42,280 nt of DNA from Roseobacter sp. (GCA_011050655.1 DRFG01000221.1:1-42280), one strand, 5' to 3'. Positions 30,135 to 39,494 are shown, numbered from the stretch's first letter. The notes: generated by a model from the sequence alone, not told the origin. Numbers and translations are program-made.

Positions 30135-32077
30135 GTCTGCTTCAATCCTACGACGGTCGTTACCTCCGCCTTGAAGACGAAATCTACAAGGTCCTCGGTA
30201 GAGAAGCCGGCAAGCCAAGCGTACTGATCGAAAGCGGTTCAGGTGACCGTCTCGCGTTGCCAGCATCCGATTTCAGAACTCATGTATCCATGGGTAACGT
30301 ATCTGACGCGATGGAACCCGAATTCGGCAGCCGCATCCGAACCAATGCGGAGACAGCCGAAATAGATTTTCGACGAGATGTACTTGAGTTGACTGCAACA
30401 TATCGGAACGAAGGGTACTCTTGGGTCAGCGCGCTCGCGCAAGTCGAGGAACGTTTTCAATGGGAGGGCCGTCACCAAAACTTACGGCGTCAGTTTCCCA
30501 AGGTTCGCACAGTTCAGCTTTGGCGTAACCAATTCATGCGGAAAGGATCAAAAGCTCTACGCGACCAACGCGACCTGTCAGGAAACCGTTCAGATCGCCA
30601 TGACCGGATTTTCGAGGAGATCGTTTTCGATCTACTTGAGCAATATTACCTGACGTCCGATCGCATGACCATACAACGCCTCTGCGACCTCGCGGAGGGA
30701 TTGTACAAGAAGCAATGTACTGAAGAAGGAATAGATCCCGCCCCTCATGGGCGCAAAGTGGTCGAGACACTGATAGCGTCCTTGCCTCACGACGATGTCA
30801 TTAAAGCACGCCTCGGCAGTAAAGAAGGCCGAAAACGTCTAATGCAAGCCGGCCGGTTTCAGGCAATCAGAGCACCATTTGATCGCATCGAAATCGATAG
30901 CACCAGTGCAGATATTTTCGTAGTCGTGGGTGAAGATGGGGAGCTCGCACGCCCCAACGTCACCGCAGCAATTGATGCCGCAACCGGTTTGATTGTTGGG
31001 CTCACGATCACTCTGGAGAGCCCGACAGGTTTAACCACTGCAGTGACACTCCGCGAAGCGATGACCGTAACGCCGGACCGCTTTTTCGAAGTGAATGGCA
31101 TCACAAATCGGCATCAAACACATGGCAATCCATTGACCGTCGTGGCCGATCAAGGACCGGAGAACAAAGGTGAAATACTTCGTCGCCTCATCTCGTCAAC
31201 GGGGATAGAGTCCCAACTGGCTATTCCAGGTCATCCAGAGAAGAAGCCGTTTATTGAACGTTTTTTCAAAACATTCTCCGATTTTGTGACGCAATTCCCA
31301 GGCGCGACACAGACTTCGGAAATTCCCGCAAAACAACGAACCAAAGTGGCGAAGGCTGAGGCGTATATTTCGTTCGACGACTTCGTGCGCGACGTTCAAC
31401 GATGGCGCTTTGATGTCTACGCAAAACTGCCTCGACGACGCATCCAGTCCGTATTCCGAACCCGCGAAAGCCCAATTGAAGTCTGGAAGAGGTTGGAACA
31501 AGATTACTTCATCCCCGAACCTCCCTCGCTTCAAGACCTGCGGGACATGTTCTATATCAAGAAGGTGTCTCGGCAGCTTCATCGATACGGAGTTGAAGTA
31601 AACGGTATCCAGTATTCGTCTGAGCAGCTGAGATATTTGAAAAAATCGGCAAATGTATCCCAAGTTGATGTTTGGCTTGACCCGACAGACATAAGGGTCA
31701 TCGCCGTTATCAATCCGATGTCAAACGAGGCGATCTACGTTCCAGCAAAAGATCCGGACATGCCCGCGATTTCATCTGACGAATTGAAAAGAATCCGGAA
31801 GGCAATGAAGCCTGACCCCCGCGATGAGATTACTGCGAAGGCTGTCCTCGCTGCGCTGATTGGCCGGCATCACCGGAAGCCTGCAGGTGCTTCAACACCA
31901 GGGAGAAAGGTGGTTGAGAAGGCTCGTGCAGCGAACCGCGATAGGGAGATACACCGAAAATCCTTGAAAGAGATCGGAGTTGACGACAGCTTTGCGGAAA
32001 ATGCTGCTGTCCCGTCGATCCCCGTCTCTCGGCCAAAAACGATGGCTAAAATGACAACACGAAAATCGCTGGAATAG
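30131..32077 (+). CDS. tnsB: TnsB-like DDE transposase
   Basis: The product has 648 residues and belongs to the Mu/TniA/TnsB branch of retroviral-type integrases. TnsB binds the repeats at the ends and performs 3' strand cutting and joining. The catalytic triad is readable: Asp256 in IEIDST, Asp340 in VVADQGPENKG, Glu376 in FIERFF, with the expected 35-residue D-E spacing. The N-terminal 200 residues hold the helix-turn-helix DNA-binding domains; the C-terminal 100 residues are basic and would carry the TnsC contact. Translationally coupled to tnsA. Confidence 0.93.
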   Translation: MSLLQSYDGRYLRLEDEIYKVLGREAGKPSVLIESGSGDRLALPASDFRTHVSMGNVSDAMEPEFGSRIRTNAETAEIDFRRDVLELTATYRNEGYSWVSALAQVEERFQWEGRHQNLRRQFPKVRTVQLWRNQFMRKGSKALRDQRDLSGNRSDRHDRIFEEIVFDLLEQYYLTSDRMTIQRLCDLAEGLYKKQCTEEGIDPAPHGRKVVETLIASLPHDDVIKARLGSKEGRKRLMQAGRFQAIRAPFDRIEIDSTSADIFVVVGEDGELARPNVTAAIDAATGLIVGLTITLESPTGLTTAVTLREAMTVTPDRFFEVNGITNRHQTHGNPLTVVADQGPENKGEILRRLISSTGIESQLAIPGHPEKKPFIERFFKTFSDFVTQFPGATQTSEIPAKQRTKVAKAEAYISFDDFVRDVQRWRFDVYAKLPRRRIQSVFRTRESPIEVWKRLEQDYFIPEPPSLQDLRDMFYIKKVSRQLHRYGVEVNGIQYSSEQLRYLKKSANVSQVDVWLDPTDIRVIAVINPMSNEAIYVPAKDPDMPAISSDELKRIRKAMKPDPRDEITAKAVLAALIGRHHRKPAGASTPGRKVVEKARAANRDREIHRKSLKEIGVDDSFAENAAVPSIPVSRPKTMAKMTTRKSLE

Positions 32078-32082
32078 CTACT

Positions 32083-33063
32083 ATGGTAAAGTCACCTGCC
32101 TTTGACGGTCTGCTTGTGGAACATACACGGTTTCAGAAAGCTGCCGCGGAACTTACCCAGAGTATTCGTCTTGCACGCGCAAGCGGTGGTGGAATAATTC
32201 CATTACTGGGCCCGACACGATGTGGAAAGACCGACCTCATCGAGAATGTGTGTGAAGTGCTTGGTGAAGACATCCAAGGGCCGTCCTGCCTGCTCCAAAA
32301 CTCGACTTTTGCAAAAGCATCGATCCCTCCAAAACCGAATGATCAAGATCTTTATAGGGCAATGCTGGCTGCGCTTGGGTTCCGCCATTCTAAAACGGAG
32401 AAAGTGGATGGGCTCCGCGATCGGGTTTTCACAACGATTGCGGATCAGGGTCGACAAGTTGTCGTGCTTGATGAATGCAGTCACTGCGCTGAATCCGGTG
32501 CGAACCTCTCGGCGCGAGCAGCCACGGATCACTTCAAGACCATCGTAGATTCCACGGGAGTTGTCTTGGTTCTCGCGGGCCTACCGAAGTTTCAGAATTT
32601 AATTGATGGCAATGAGCAGTTTCGAGATCGTGCAATGCGCACGGTCGAGCTCCATCCGTATCAGTGGTCGGACGCCGATGATCGTGAGGGGTTCCTGGGT
32701 GCCATCTTCCCACTCATTGAGGCCGTCTGCGAAAGTGGTCATAAACTTCTTCTGGATGAAAGTAATCTGGCGCGGCGTCTTTACGGAGCAAGTGGTGGCC
32801 GTGTCGGTCGCGTCGTGGAGTATTTGAGCCATGTAATGGTTATGCATGAAAAGAAGCATGAGTTGAGCCTTGAGGATTTCGCAGGTGTGGGCCGGAGAAC
32901 TCTTCAGCGTCAAATCAACTTGCCGGACATGTTTGACGCAAAAGCACCTACTGACGGTGAACTTGAGCGCTCATATGTCGGCGTCATGCAAGATGCTGGT
33001 CTACCAGTTCGGGCAGCCTCAATTCATACATTTGGAGCGCAGAACGTGGCTGCCGTGAAATGA
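32083..33063 (+). CDS. tnsC: TnsC/TniB-like AAA+ transposition regulator
   Basis: The 326-residue AAA+ ATPase links target recognition to the transposase. Walker A GPTRCGKT covers residues 43-50; Walker B VVVLDECSH has Asp130/Glu131; sensor and arginine positions follow in FRDRAMRTVEL. The tail (after about residue 270) would touch TnsA/TnsB. It begins five bases after tnsB and its end overlaps the start of tniQ (ATGA), so all four core genes are one transcription unit. Confidence 0.92.
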   Translation: MVKSPAFDGLLVEHTRFQKAAAELTQSIRLARASGGGIIPLLGPTRCGKTDLIENVCEVLGEDIQGPSCLLQNSTFAKASIPPKPNDQDLYRAMLAALGFRHSKTEKVDGLRDRVFTTIADQGRQVVVLDECSHCAESGANLSARAATDHFKTIVDSTGVVLVLAGLPKFQNLIDGNEQFRDRAMRTVELHPYQWSDADDREGFLGAIFPLIEAVCESGHKLLLDESNLARRLYGASGGRVGRVVEYLSHVMVMHEKKHELSLEDFAGVGRRTLQRQINLPDMFDAKAPTDGELERSYVGVMQDAGLPVRAASIHTFGAQNVAAVK

Positions 33064-34856
33064 TTTCTACATTGCCCGCGACAGATCAGGGAGAAAGTCT
33101 GAGCGGATATCTCCGCCGTGCGGCCCGCTCGCAAGGCTACACGCAACTGAATGACTTTAATCGTTGGCTGGGTTGGAGTTATGGCCGTCCCTTGGTTGAG
33201 GAACTCCCCAAGGTTGCAGCAAGACTCAGTGTTGAGCTGGCAGAACTCGAAGCCTTGGCGCCGACAGTGAATGCTGACGACCCGCTTTTCGAATGGCGTT
33301 TCCATCGCGTGCATCGAGACCCATTCTGCCCAGCCTGTCTCAAAGAAGGTAGACCGTGGCAGCAGACATGGCGGCATTGCATGATTACTGCATGCCCAGA
33401 TCACAAAACCAGGCTTCTCGATGAATGCGAACGCTGCCATGAACCACTTTCACCGCAGTACGGAGGCCTCACTGCTTGCCATTGTGGGTACCCTCTTGCG
33501 GACATGAGCGCTGCTGATGCGTGCGACGGCGAAATAGCGGTATCTCAACTTTACATCAACGCCCCTTCCCCAGTCGCATCCATTATTGCGGACACTGTCC
33601 AGCCAGACAGTGAGATCAACCGGGTTTTTCAGTTCCTTTCTTCCCACACGCGCCCCAAACGTACGGGCAAAAACGGGAAGGAAGGTCTGCCAGAAACAAT
33701 TGAAGATACGATCGAATACATGGCACCGATTTACGAAGTACTCATGACTTGGCCCGAAGCATTCGATCGGGAGATTACCAAGAGATGGAAGGGGTCATCG
33801 GCCAAAGGTCATACAGCGGCCCAGCGACTTGGGAGGTGGTATCAGCAACTTTCATCTTTCGAGGGTGCCCACGGCCTTGCACTGCAAGAGCGACTTAAAG
33901 TTGTGGTCGGCGAGAACTTGGGGGCGACTTATGCCAAGGCAAGCGAGTGCGCTGGAGATGGGTGGCTGTCTGCTGCTGAAGCCGCGCGGGCGCTGGGCAT
34001 CCGACCCGATCGTATTGTTGCAGCCGTCGCTGCTGGTCAGATGGTGGGCCACCAGCACAGTTCTGGCTTTGGCCATACGCACACCGTGGTCCCCGCTGCG
34101 AAAATACATAAGATCGCGGAGGATCGCAGTGATCTTTTGACCGCGAAGGCCGCTATGGAACTCCTGGGAGTATCTAAGAAGCAGTTTGCTCTCTTGGTCG
34201 AATGCGGTGCGGTAAAGGAAACTCCGAGAGCTGATAGATCGCCCCTAATTGATGGACGGTTCTCGCGCACCACCTTGCTTGAAAGGGTCCAAAAGATTGC
34301 CGGTCAGAGCACGTTGAGAGCGTGCGAAAATCAAATTACGGTGTCGTTCAGGGAGATCTCTCTTCGTAAAACAACTGACCGGTCAGCGCTTTTGGAAACC
34401 TATAGATCCATTTTTGATGGCGATCTTCGGCCCGTGAACGCTCAAGTCGACTTGGCGCTCGGCGAATTCCGGTTCCTGGCTTCGGATGTCCGCTCGCAAT
34501 TGACCAGCTCATCCGTCGAAGCCCTGACGGCTCAAGATGTCAGCCGGGTCACCAGTTGGAAGCATGAGTGCGTAACGCACTGGTGCAAGGAGGGCTTTTT
34601 ACCAGCGGTGCGCAGTCAGCGAGGCGCGCTCAAAGTTTGGCTGATCGACATAAAAGATCTTTGCGAATTTCAGTCGAAATACTTGGTCGTTGCAGATCTT
34701 GCGCGCCGTCAGGGGACGTCTTCTCGCGCAATACTGGCCGCATGCCGAAAAGCTGGCGTAGCCACTATCGGCTGTAAGGAGGTCGGGACCACTTCACGAG
34801 GCCACCTTCTCGAAACATCGGCTCTGATTGGGCTTATTCGGTCGGCATCCGATTGA
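33060..34856 (+). CDS. tniQ: TniQ/TnsD-like target-selection protein
   Basis: The 598-residue protein opens with the TniQ domain (GESLSGYLRRAARSQGY near residue 12). A zinc-binding region of paired cysteines follows (CPAC from residue 90, CPDH, CERC, CHCG). The long C-terminal part holds at least three helix-turn-helix-like stretches (LSAAEAARALGIRPDRIVAA; LTAKAAMELLGVSKKQF; LTAQDVSRVTSWKHECVTHW). That size and the extra DNA-binding modules resemble TnsD, which reads the 3' end of glmS. Given the insertion six bases after gyrB, I infer that this protein recognises the end of gyrB. No CRISPR genes or array accompany it. Confidence 0.9.
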   Translation: MISTLPATDQGESLSGYLRRAARSQGYTQLNDFNRWLGWSYGRPLVEELPKVAARLSVELAELEALAPTVNADDPLFEWRFHRVHRDPFCPACLKEGRPWQQTWRHCMITACPDHKTRLLDECERCHEPLSPQYGGLTACHCGYPLADMSAADACDGEIAVSQLYINAPSPVASIIADTVQPDSEINRVFQFLSSHTRPKRTGKNGKEGLPETIEDTIEYMAPIYEVLMTWPEAFDREITKRWKGSSAKGHTAAQRLGRWYQQLSSFEGAHGLALQERLKVVVGENLGATYAKASECAGDGWLSAAEAARALGIRPDRIVAAVAAGQMVGHQHSSGFGHTHTVVPAAKIHKIAEDRSDLLTAKAAMELLGVSKKQFALLVECGAVKETPRADRSPLIDGRFSRTTLLERVQKIAGQSTLRACENQITVSFREISLRKTTDRSALLETYRSIFDGDLRPVNAQVDLALGEFRFLASDVRSQLTSSSVEALTAQDVSRVTSWKHECVTHWCKEGFLPAVRSQRGALKVWLIDIKDLCEFQSKYLVVADLARRQGTSSRAILAACRKAGVATIGCKEVGTTSRGHLLETSALIGLIRSASD

Positions 34857-34885
34857 TGCGTATGAGATAGAGATCGGATTGCGTT

Positions 34886-35770
34886 ATGACGACGTCAAAT
34901 AACCACGAACTGCAGCCCCTTCAGCATGAAGTTCAACGATTGTTGGGTCGAAATCTGTTGCTTTTGCAACAGTATGAGCGGCAGATCAAAGCTATCGTAG
35001 CACATCAAAGGCTCTCAGGACCCCCAGACGCCTTGGAGGAAGTTCGGGCTGCGCATATCGACGGGACGGCCCGAAAAACGCTCGGCACCTTGGTTGGCGA
35101 CCTCCTTGGATCATATGTCGTTGCTGGCGACGTCGAAGCCCTCGAAGGAGAGGCGGCCACCTCTTCTGACAGCCTCACTTGGGTCGACATGCAGATGAAA
35201 GTTAGCCTTCCTGACGCAGATTTCGCCCAGGCTGAGGCTGACCTCAAAGAATTGGTACATTTGCGGAACAACTTGGTTCACCACTTCATCGACCAGCACG
35301 ACCTCTGGAGTTCGGAGGGATGTCGTAGCGCGCAAACTGCCTTGATCGCGGACTATAGCCGCATCAGACAAAATTACGAACGCCTTAGGGAATGGACTGG
35401 AGACATGAACCGAATGCGGCAGGCGATGTCAGAGGCCCTACAATCTAAGGAAGTCCATGACTTTATTGTCAACGGAGTTGCCCCAGTTGACAGTGTAAAT
35501 TGGCATTTCGCAGGCGCCCTGGGGCCCTTGCGAGAGGCACTCGGTGCGATTGCTGTCGATGGGTGGGCATCTATCGAAGAGGCGGGCACTTGGATTGAGG
35601 AAAGGTATCCTGAGCAGTTACCTGCAAAATATGGATGCCGCAGTTGGAGGCAGGTTGTGCACGAAGCGCCCAAATTCGAGCTTCGGTATTTCGAGGTGGG
35701 TGGAAAGCGATCTGCTTTTTATCAGGAAACGAAGAACCCAACGAAAACTCGATATGGGGAACGCGCCTAA
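34886..35770 (+). CDS. LOTUS/OST-HTH domain protein
   Basis: The 294-residue protein follows tniQ after 29 bp on the same strand, so it is probably in the transposition transcription unit. The C-terminal 60 residues (about 225-285) fit the LOTUS/OST-HTH winged helix: WASIEEAGTWIEERYPEQLP, then KYGCRSWRQVVHEAPKFEL. This domain is thought to bind RNA, including G-quadruplex RNA. The N-terminal two thirds are helical, with a segment LVHLRNNLVHHFI like nucleotidyltransferase-partner or HEPN-type helices (R-x4-H pattern); that resemblance is tentative. It may be a transposition accessory factor or the first cargo gene. Confidence 0.75.
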   Translation: MTTSNNHELQPLQHEVQRLLGRNLLLLQQYERQIKAIVAHQRLSGPPDALEEVRAAHIDGTARKTLGTLVGDLLGSYVVAGDVEALEGEAATSSDSLTWVDMQMKVSLPDADFAQAEADLKELVHLRNNLVHHFIDQHDLWSSEGCRSAQTALIADYSRIRQNYERLREWTGDMNRMRQAMSEALQSKEVHDFIVNGVAPVDSVNWHFAGALGPLREALGAIAVDGWASIEEAGTWIEERYPEQLPAKYGCRSWRQVVHEAPKFELRYFEVGGKRSAFYQETKNPTKTRYGERA

Positions 35771-35951
35771 GCGCTGGCGGGTCGCGTATGCTACCCCAAT
35801 CAACCATTTCGAGACCTTTTCAATGAATTTGTCATTGTTCGTTTTCTTGGCGCGAAAGTCGGTAAGCGGCTAATCGTTGCAGCGGCAACTTACCTCTGCT
35901 TTAATCCTATCAGCTGGTTGAGAGCTTTCTGCATATGCTTGGGAGAATTGA

Positions 35952-36644
35952 GTGTTTGATAGCTTTAAGCGAATTAACGACTTTGATGATCGTAAGAAAT
36001 TACAGTGCAACGAATGTCGACGACAGACAATCCATGCTTTGGAAGCACGGTGTGTGGGCAGATGGGATGAAGATCATCAACACGGCCACATTTACGGCTG
36101 GACCAATTTCTCTCTTTATCGATGTGGTGCCTGTGACGAAGTTTGTTTTGAAAAGGCTGCCTTCTTCAGCGAACAATATGATTGTGATCATGAAGGAAAC
36201 ACATTTCCTATCCCGGATGAAATTCAGTTTCCCCCACCATCATCTGCTGACTTCGCTTTCGATACCGATTTCACCCCCAATGATCTGAATGAATTAATCG
36301 AAGAAATGCTGTACGCCCTTGCGGGTAGCAAACTCAAATTGGCTACTGTAGCGCTGAGGATGGTGGTCGAGTTCATCGTAACAGATACAAAGTGCGCAGG
36401 TCGCGGTCTTCAAAAGAAGATTGACGCTCTTTATAGCAAAGGACATGTGAACGATGTGCAGCTGGCGTTACTTCATACAATAAGGAAGAGAGGAAATGCT
36501 GGCGCTCACGAACGTATCGCCATGACCCGAAATGAAATGGTGGCTGGAATTAGTGTTATCAATTTGCTGCTGGAAAAGCTTTACAATGGACCTTCACGAG
36601 AGGCTGACGTGATAAAAAAGGCTAATCAGGCCTTCAAAGAGTGA
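35952..36644 (+). CDS. DUF4145 domain protein with zinc ribbon
   Basis: The 230-residue product starts at GTG with GGGAG 10-14 bases upstream. The N-terminus carries a two-pair cysteine ribbon (CNEC near residue 19 and CGAC near residue 58). The remainder is the DUF4145 helical domain, ending in the typical LLHTIRKRGNAGAHERIAMT stretch (arginine, asparagine and histidine as in HEPN-like folds). DUF4145 occurs widely in restriction and other defence loci as a stand-alone or fused unit; its biochemistry is not settled. It stands alone here, so I assign no function beyond likely cargo. Confidence 0.8.
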   Translation: MFDSFKRINDFDDRKKLQCNECRRQTIHALEARCVGRWDEDHQHGHIYGWTNFSLYRCGACDEVCFEKAAFFSEQYDCDHEGNTFPIPDEIQFPPPSSADFAFDTDFTPNDLNELIEEMLYALAGSKLKLATVALRMVVEFIVTDTKCAGRGLQKKIDALYSKGHVNDVQLALLHTIRKRGNAGAHERIAMTRNEMVAGISVINLLLEKLYNGPSREADVIKKANQAFKE

Positions 36645-36775
36645 GGTGGCAGATGGAGCGAAAGCTCAAAGGTCGAGGCCCCAGTAGCTGCATCAGTGTT
36701 GATTGATAAGCGGACAGCCGTTTTGCTTTGGCCCAAAACTTCTACGAATCGACATCAGTACTTTTTTCAGCGCTT

Positions 36776-36871
36776 TCAAAAAAGTTCGCGAAACCCGCCT
36801 CCAGAGTATAGCAGACCGTGTTGCTGCTCCTGCAATCTCCGCGCTGCGACATCATCGCGCAAGCAAAACAT
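36776..36871 (-). pseudogene. C-terminal fragment A of an unknown protein
   Basis: A 31-codon frame overlapped by the end of the TIR-like gene region encodes a segment CLRDDVAARRLQEQQHG. The same type of segment occurs at 41,045-41,197 (YLRDDVPVWSFQKQEDG), and the DNA shares an exact 16-base core, GACATCATCGCGCAAG. Reading one frame into the TIR gene extends the likeness (LKAYEMFCLRDDV against LKFDELSYLRDDV). It looks like the decayed tail of a gene also present at the other site. Not a likely functional gene. Confidence 0.4.
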
Positions 36872-36882
36872 CTCGTAGGCTT

Positions 36883-38181
36883 TCAGGTTGAAAAGCCGAC
36901 GGCCTGTTCGAACTCCCTCATTATCATCGGTCGATTGCCATAAACATCCATCAATTCATTCCAGAATTGAAGCAGAAGCACCCGTCGCTCGGCCTGCGTC
37001 CAATCATCAGCTTCATGCTCGACCGCAGCTTCGCTTGCGACCGCCTCAACGAAATCGGAGTTAAATTCACCAGGAAGGACCGTGTTGCCAATATCTGCTG
37101 CGCCAAGCTTTATACCGATCGGGCCCATGCCGCCCATTTCACGAATAGCGGCGATACCTTCACGAAGGAATACGTCCAATGGCTTGAATGGCACTTTGAA
37201 CGAGAAGAAAGTCCGCCCCTGATGTTCTGTGAAGCTGTTTGTGTTGACCGCCCATATCTCACCGGTCTTCTGGAACCATTGTGTCGCATTCCAAACCTCC
37301 ATCGAATTACGGTCCGAACCGGTCCTGCCCCATACCGACAAGGCACCATCGGCGTTGAGCCCCCAGTCGCCGTCTCTGCTACAGATAACCAAGCCAATTT
37401 TCGTGACTCGGGTCTCAAGATCTCTCCGCGGCGGCGACGACCATTCCGACGGTGCTATCCGCGCGAATATCCGCTTGCCATCAGTCAACCGTACCTCGCG
37501 CTGAGGTTCGCCGTGCGAGACATTGCGGAAGCGCAGCTTATCGTCTGCACCCTTCCAAATAGTCGGATCACTCTCGCTCGGCTCCTGCCAGGCGATCACT
37601 GCTTGCGGCGCCTTCATTGGGGTTTGAGCCGCGAGTATAGGCTGGATGCAGAGCTTCAGCAAACCCGCAAAGCGCTTTCGCTCGGCCGCGATTTCCTCCT
37701 TCGTCGCGTCATCGGCGAGCATATAGGTCTTCGCACCGCTGCGGTGACGCCAGTCAAAAGGCAGTGCATAAGCGCCCGGATAATGCGCGCTATTGGCAAC
37801 GAGAATGATGCTGTCCTGCGTAATTGCACGCTCGGCATAACCCAACTCCGACATCACGTTTGGGTTTTGGAGGTACTTGGGCTCGGATCGCTTGATTGGA
37901 GACATGTGTGGTTGCAGCGTGGTGGGATCCGTCATGCCAACTGGCGTCATGTCCGCTATGAACACATTTGCCGACGCGATCTTCCCTAAGATCGTCGAAG
38001 TAATGTCTGGCGTGCCAGCGACATTCTTTGTGTCGTGGTCCAATTCCGGGCGCTCGGCCTCTTCAAAACCGGGGTCGCTCGCAATCAGTTTGCAGGCATC
38101 CTTTATTGCGTCCCGAACAAAATAATGATGGAGTTTCGGATCGCGATCACTCTGCCAAGACCAGAATATTTTCATTTTCAA
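36883..38181 (-). CDS. TIR-like nucleotide-binding domain protein
   Basis: The product is 432 residues. The N-terminal 190 residues resemble the TIR-like domain of predicted nucleotide-binding proteins: KIFWSWQSDRD at the start (first strand and loop), then ANVFIADMTPVG, and PNVMSELGYAERAI, whose glutamate is placed like the catalytic glutamate of TIR NADases. The C-terminal half (about 200-432) is unrecognised; it ends with a helical region rich in tryptophan and glutamate (DDWTQAERRVLLLQFWNELM). TIR-type proteins often act as NAD-depleting effectors in anti-phage defence, so this may be a defence cargo gene; no partner sensor is adjacent. It is convergent with the DUF4145 gene. Confidence 0.72.
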   Translation of the reverse strand: MKMKIFWSWQSDRDPKLHHYFVRDAIKDACKLIASDPGFEEAERPELDHDTKNVAGTPDITSTILGKIASANVFIADMTPVGMTDPTTLQPHMSPIKRSEPKYLQNPNVMSELGYAERAITQDSIILVANSAHYPGAYALPFDWRHRSGAKTYMLADDATKEEIAAERKRFAGLLKLCIQPILAAQTPMKAPQAVIAWQEPSESDPTIWKGADDKLRFRNVSHGEPQREVRLTDGKRIFARIAPSEWSSPPRRDLETRVTKIGLVICSRDGDWGLNADGALSVWGRTGSDRNSMEVWNATQWFQKTGEIWAVNTNSFTEHQGRTFFSFKVPFKPLDVFLREGIAAIREMGGMGPIGIKLGAADIGNTVLPGEFNSDFVEAVASEAAVEHEADDWTQAERRVLLLQFWNELMDVYGNRPMIMREFEQAVGFST

Positions 38182-38528
38182 CGTTCCCTCTTCTGAGATG
38201 ACACGGCGGCTCTTTTTGCGCGGCTTGTTGAATAAAGAAATGCCATGGCTCTACTTAGCTATTCAAACTTGAAGAGTGAAGTCGTGCTGTAGAGCCACCC
38301 CAACAACCTTTCGGCACCTATCAAAGCAATCCACATAATACGCTCGTAAATTTCCGGTTCAACGTGCTGCCTGCCGGCTGCATTACAGCCTGTGCTGCAT
38401 TACGCACCGAACGACTGTTTCATGGTGTTAGTAGGCCGTGGTGGTTTACCTGGAGCGGAGCTTGGAGATTTTATAGCAGCAATGCTTGTCTAAATGGACC
38501 AGAGAAGCGCTGTGGTGTGGCCGGATAA
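38182..38528. other. gene-free stretch
   Basis: About 350 bases between the TIR-like gene start and the small membrane protein. I see no frame, RNA gene or repeat that I can support. Confidence 0.4.
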
Positions 38529-38684
38529 TCAGTCTTGCCTGACCTTCTCAATCATACGCCGAACTCTTTCAGGATTACGGGGTCGGTCTCGCCCACTTGT
38601 ACGCACAATATAGCGAACGTACCAAATACCGCAAATTGCGATCATGACGCTTCCAGCAGAAATAATTGTTTCAAATAGGGTCAT
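38529..38684 (-). CDS. 51-residue single-pass membrane protein
   Basis: This short gene has a strong ribosome site (AAGGAG six bases before ATG). The product begins MTLFETIISAGSVMIAICGI, a hydrophobic helix of about 20 residues, followed by WYVRYIVRTS and a basic C-terminal tail (RDRPRNPERVRRMIEKVRQD). The layout (one membrane helix, positively charged cytoplasmic tail) resembles small toxins or small regulatory membrane proteins, but no family is recognised. It stands alone between the TIR-like gene and the exonuclease gene. Confidence 0.6.
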   Translation of the reverse strand: MTLFETIISAGSVMIAICGIWYVRYIVRTSGRDRPRNPERVRRMIEKVRQD

Positions 38685-38969
38685 GAAGCACTCCTTGTAC
38701 GAACCATATCACAAGCTTCACGAGGCAACAAATTGACAGGGAAGCCGTGTGGGCACACATCCTTGATGGTTTCAGCACCAACCTCCTGGGCAGCTTCGAG
38801 CTTAGAACACGATGCCATATAATCGCGTCAATTCTGCCAGCTGGGGCATTGTTGCGCTATGCCTGCTTGATGCATACTTAGATATTGCTGTGGGTAGCAC
38901 CTGTTATCCGTTTGCTCACTCTGGTCGTCAGCCGCAGGCTAAGCTTGAATAGTGTGGATTCAATATTTA

Positions 38970-39494
38970 ATGATCGTCACAGATATCGAAAAATACGCAG
39001 CCTTGGATTTTGAGGCATCAAGCCTTTCGAGCTCCAGCTGGCCGATTGAAGTGGGTGTTTCATGGGTCGAGGCCGATCGGGTCCAAACATGGTCTTCACT
39101 GATCCAGCCCCATCCTAACTGGGATCTTACTGATTGGTCTATCCAAAGCGAAGGGGTGCATCAGGTACCTATGGCAGACCTTGAAAAGGCGGCACCTGCC
39201 TCCCGCGTTGCCCAGGAGTTTCTCTCAGTTGCTTCCGAACTTATCCTCGTCTCGGACGCACCCGCATTTGAGCATCGTTGGCTATCTCGGCTCCTTGAGG
39301 CTGCAGATCTTGGCCCTGTCCCAACAATCGAAGATTTTAACACCGTAAGTTTCGCTTGCTTCGATGGTCTCGCGCTTGACATGCTTTACGAGAAACTCGA
39401 ACGGACAAGGGTACCGCATCGTGCCGGTCCCGATAGTGCACGGCTTGCAAGCGGATGGCTCAAGGCCCGTTCAGTCGATGCGAGCAAGATATGA
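38970..39494 (+). CDS. DEDDh 3'-5' exonuclease family protein
   Basis: The product is 174 residues from ATG 38,970; a GTG six codons earlier is open but adds an unlike segment. Exo motifs of the DnaQ/RNase T type are readable: ALDFEASSLSSSSWPIEVGV (Asp/Glu of ExoI), an ExoII-like SDAPAFEHRWL, and HRAGPDSARLA (His and Asp of ExoIII). It would degrade single-stranded DNA or RNA from the 3' end using two metal ions. It stands alone in the right cargo part, with no polymerase gene near. A defence or repair role is possible but unsupported. Confidence 0.8.
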   Translation: MIVTDIEKYAALDFEASSLSSSSWPIEVGVSWVEADRVQTWSSLIQPHPNWDLTDWSIQSEGVHQVPMADLEKAAPASRVAQEFLSVASELILVSDAPAFEHRWLSRLLEAADLGPVPTIEDFNTVSFACFDGLALDMLYEKLERTRVPHRAGPDSARLASGWLKARSVDASKI

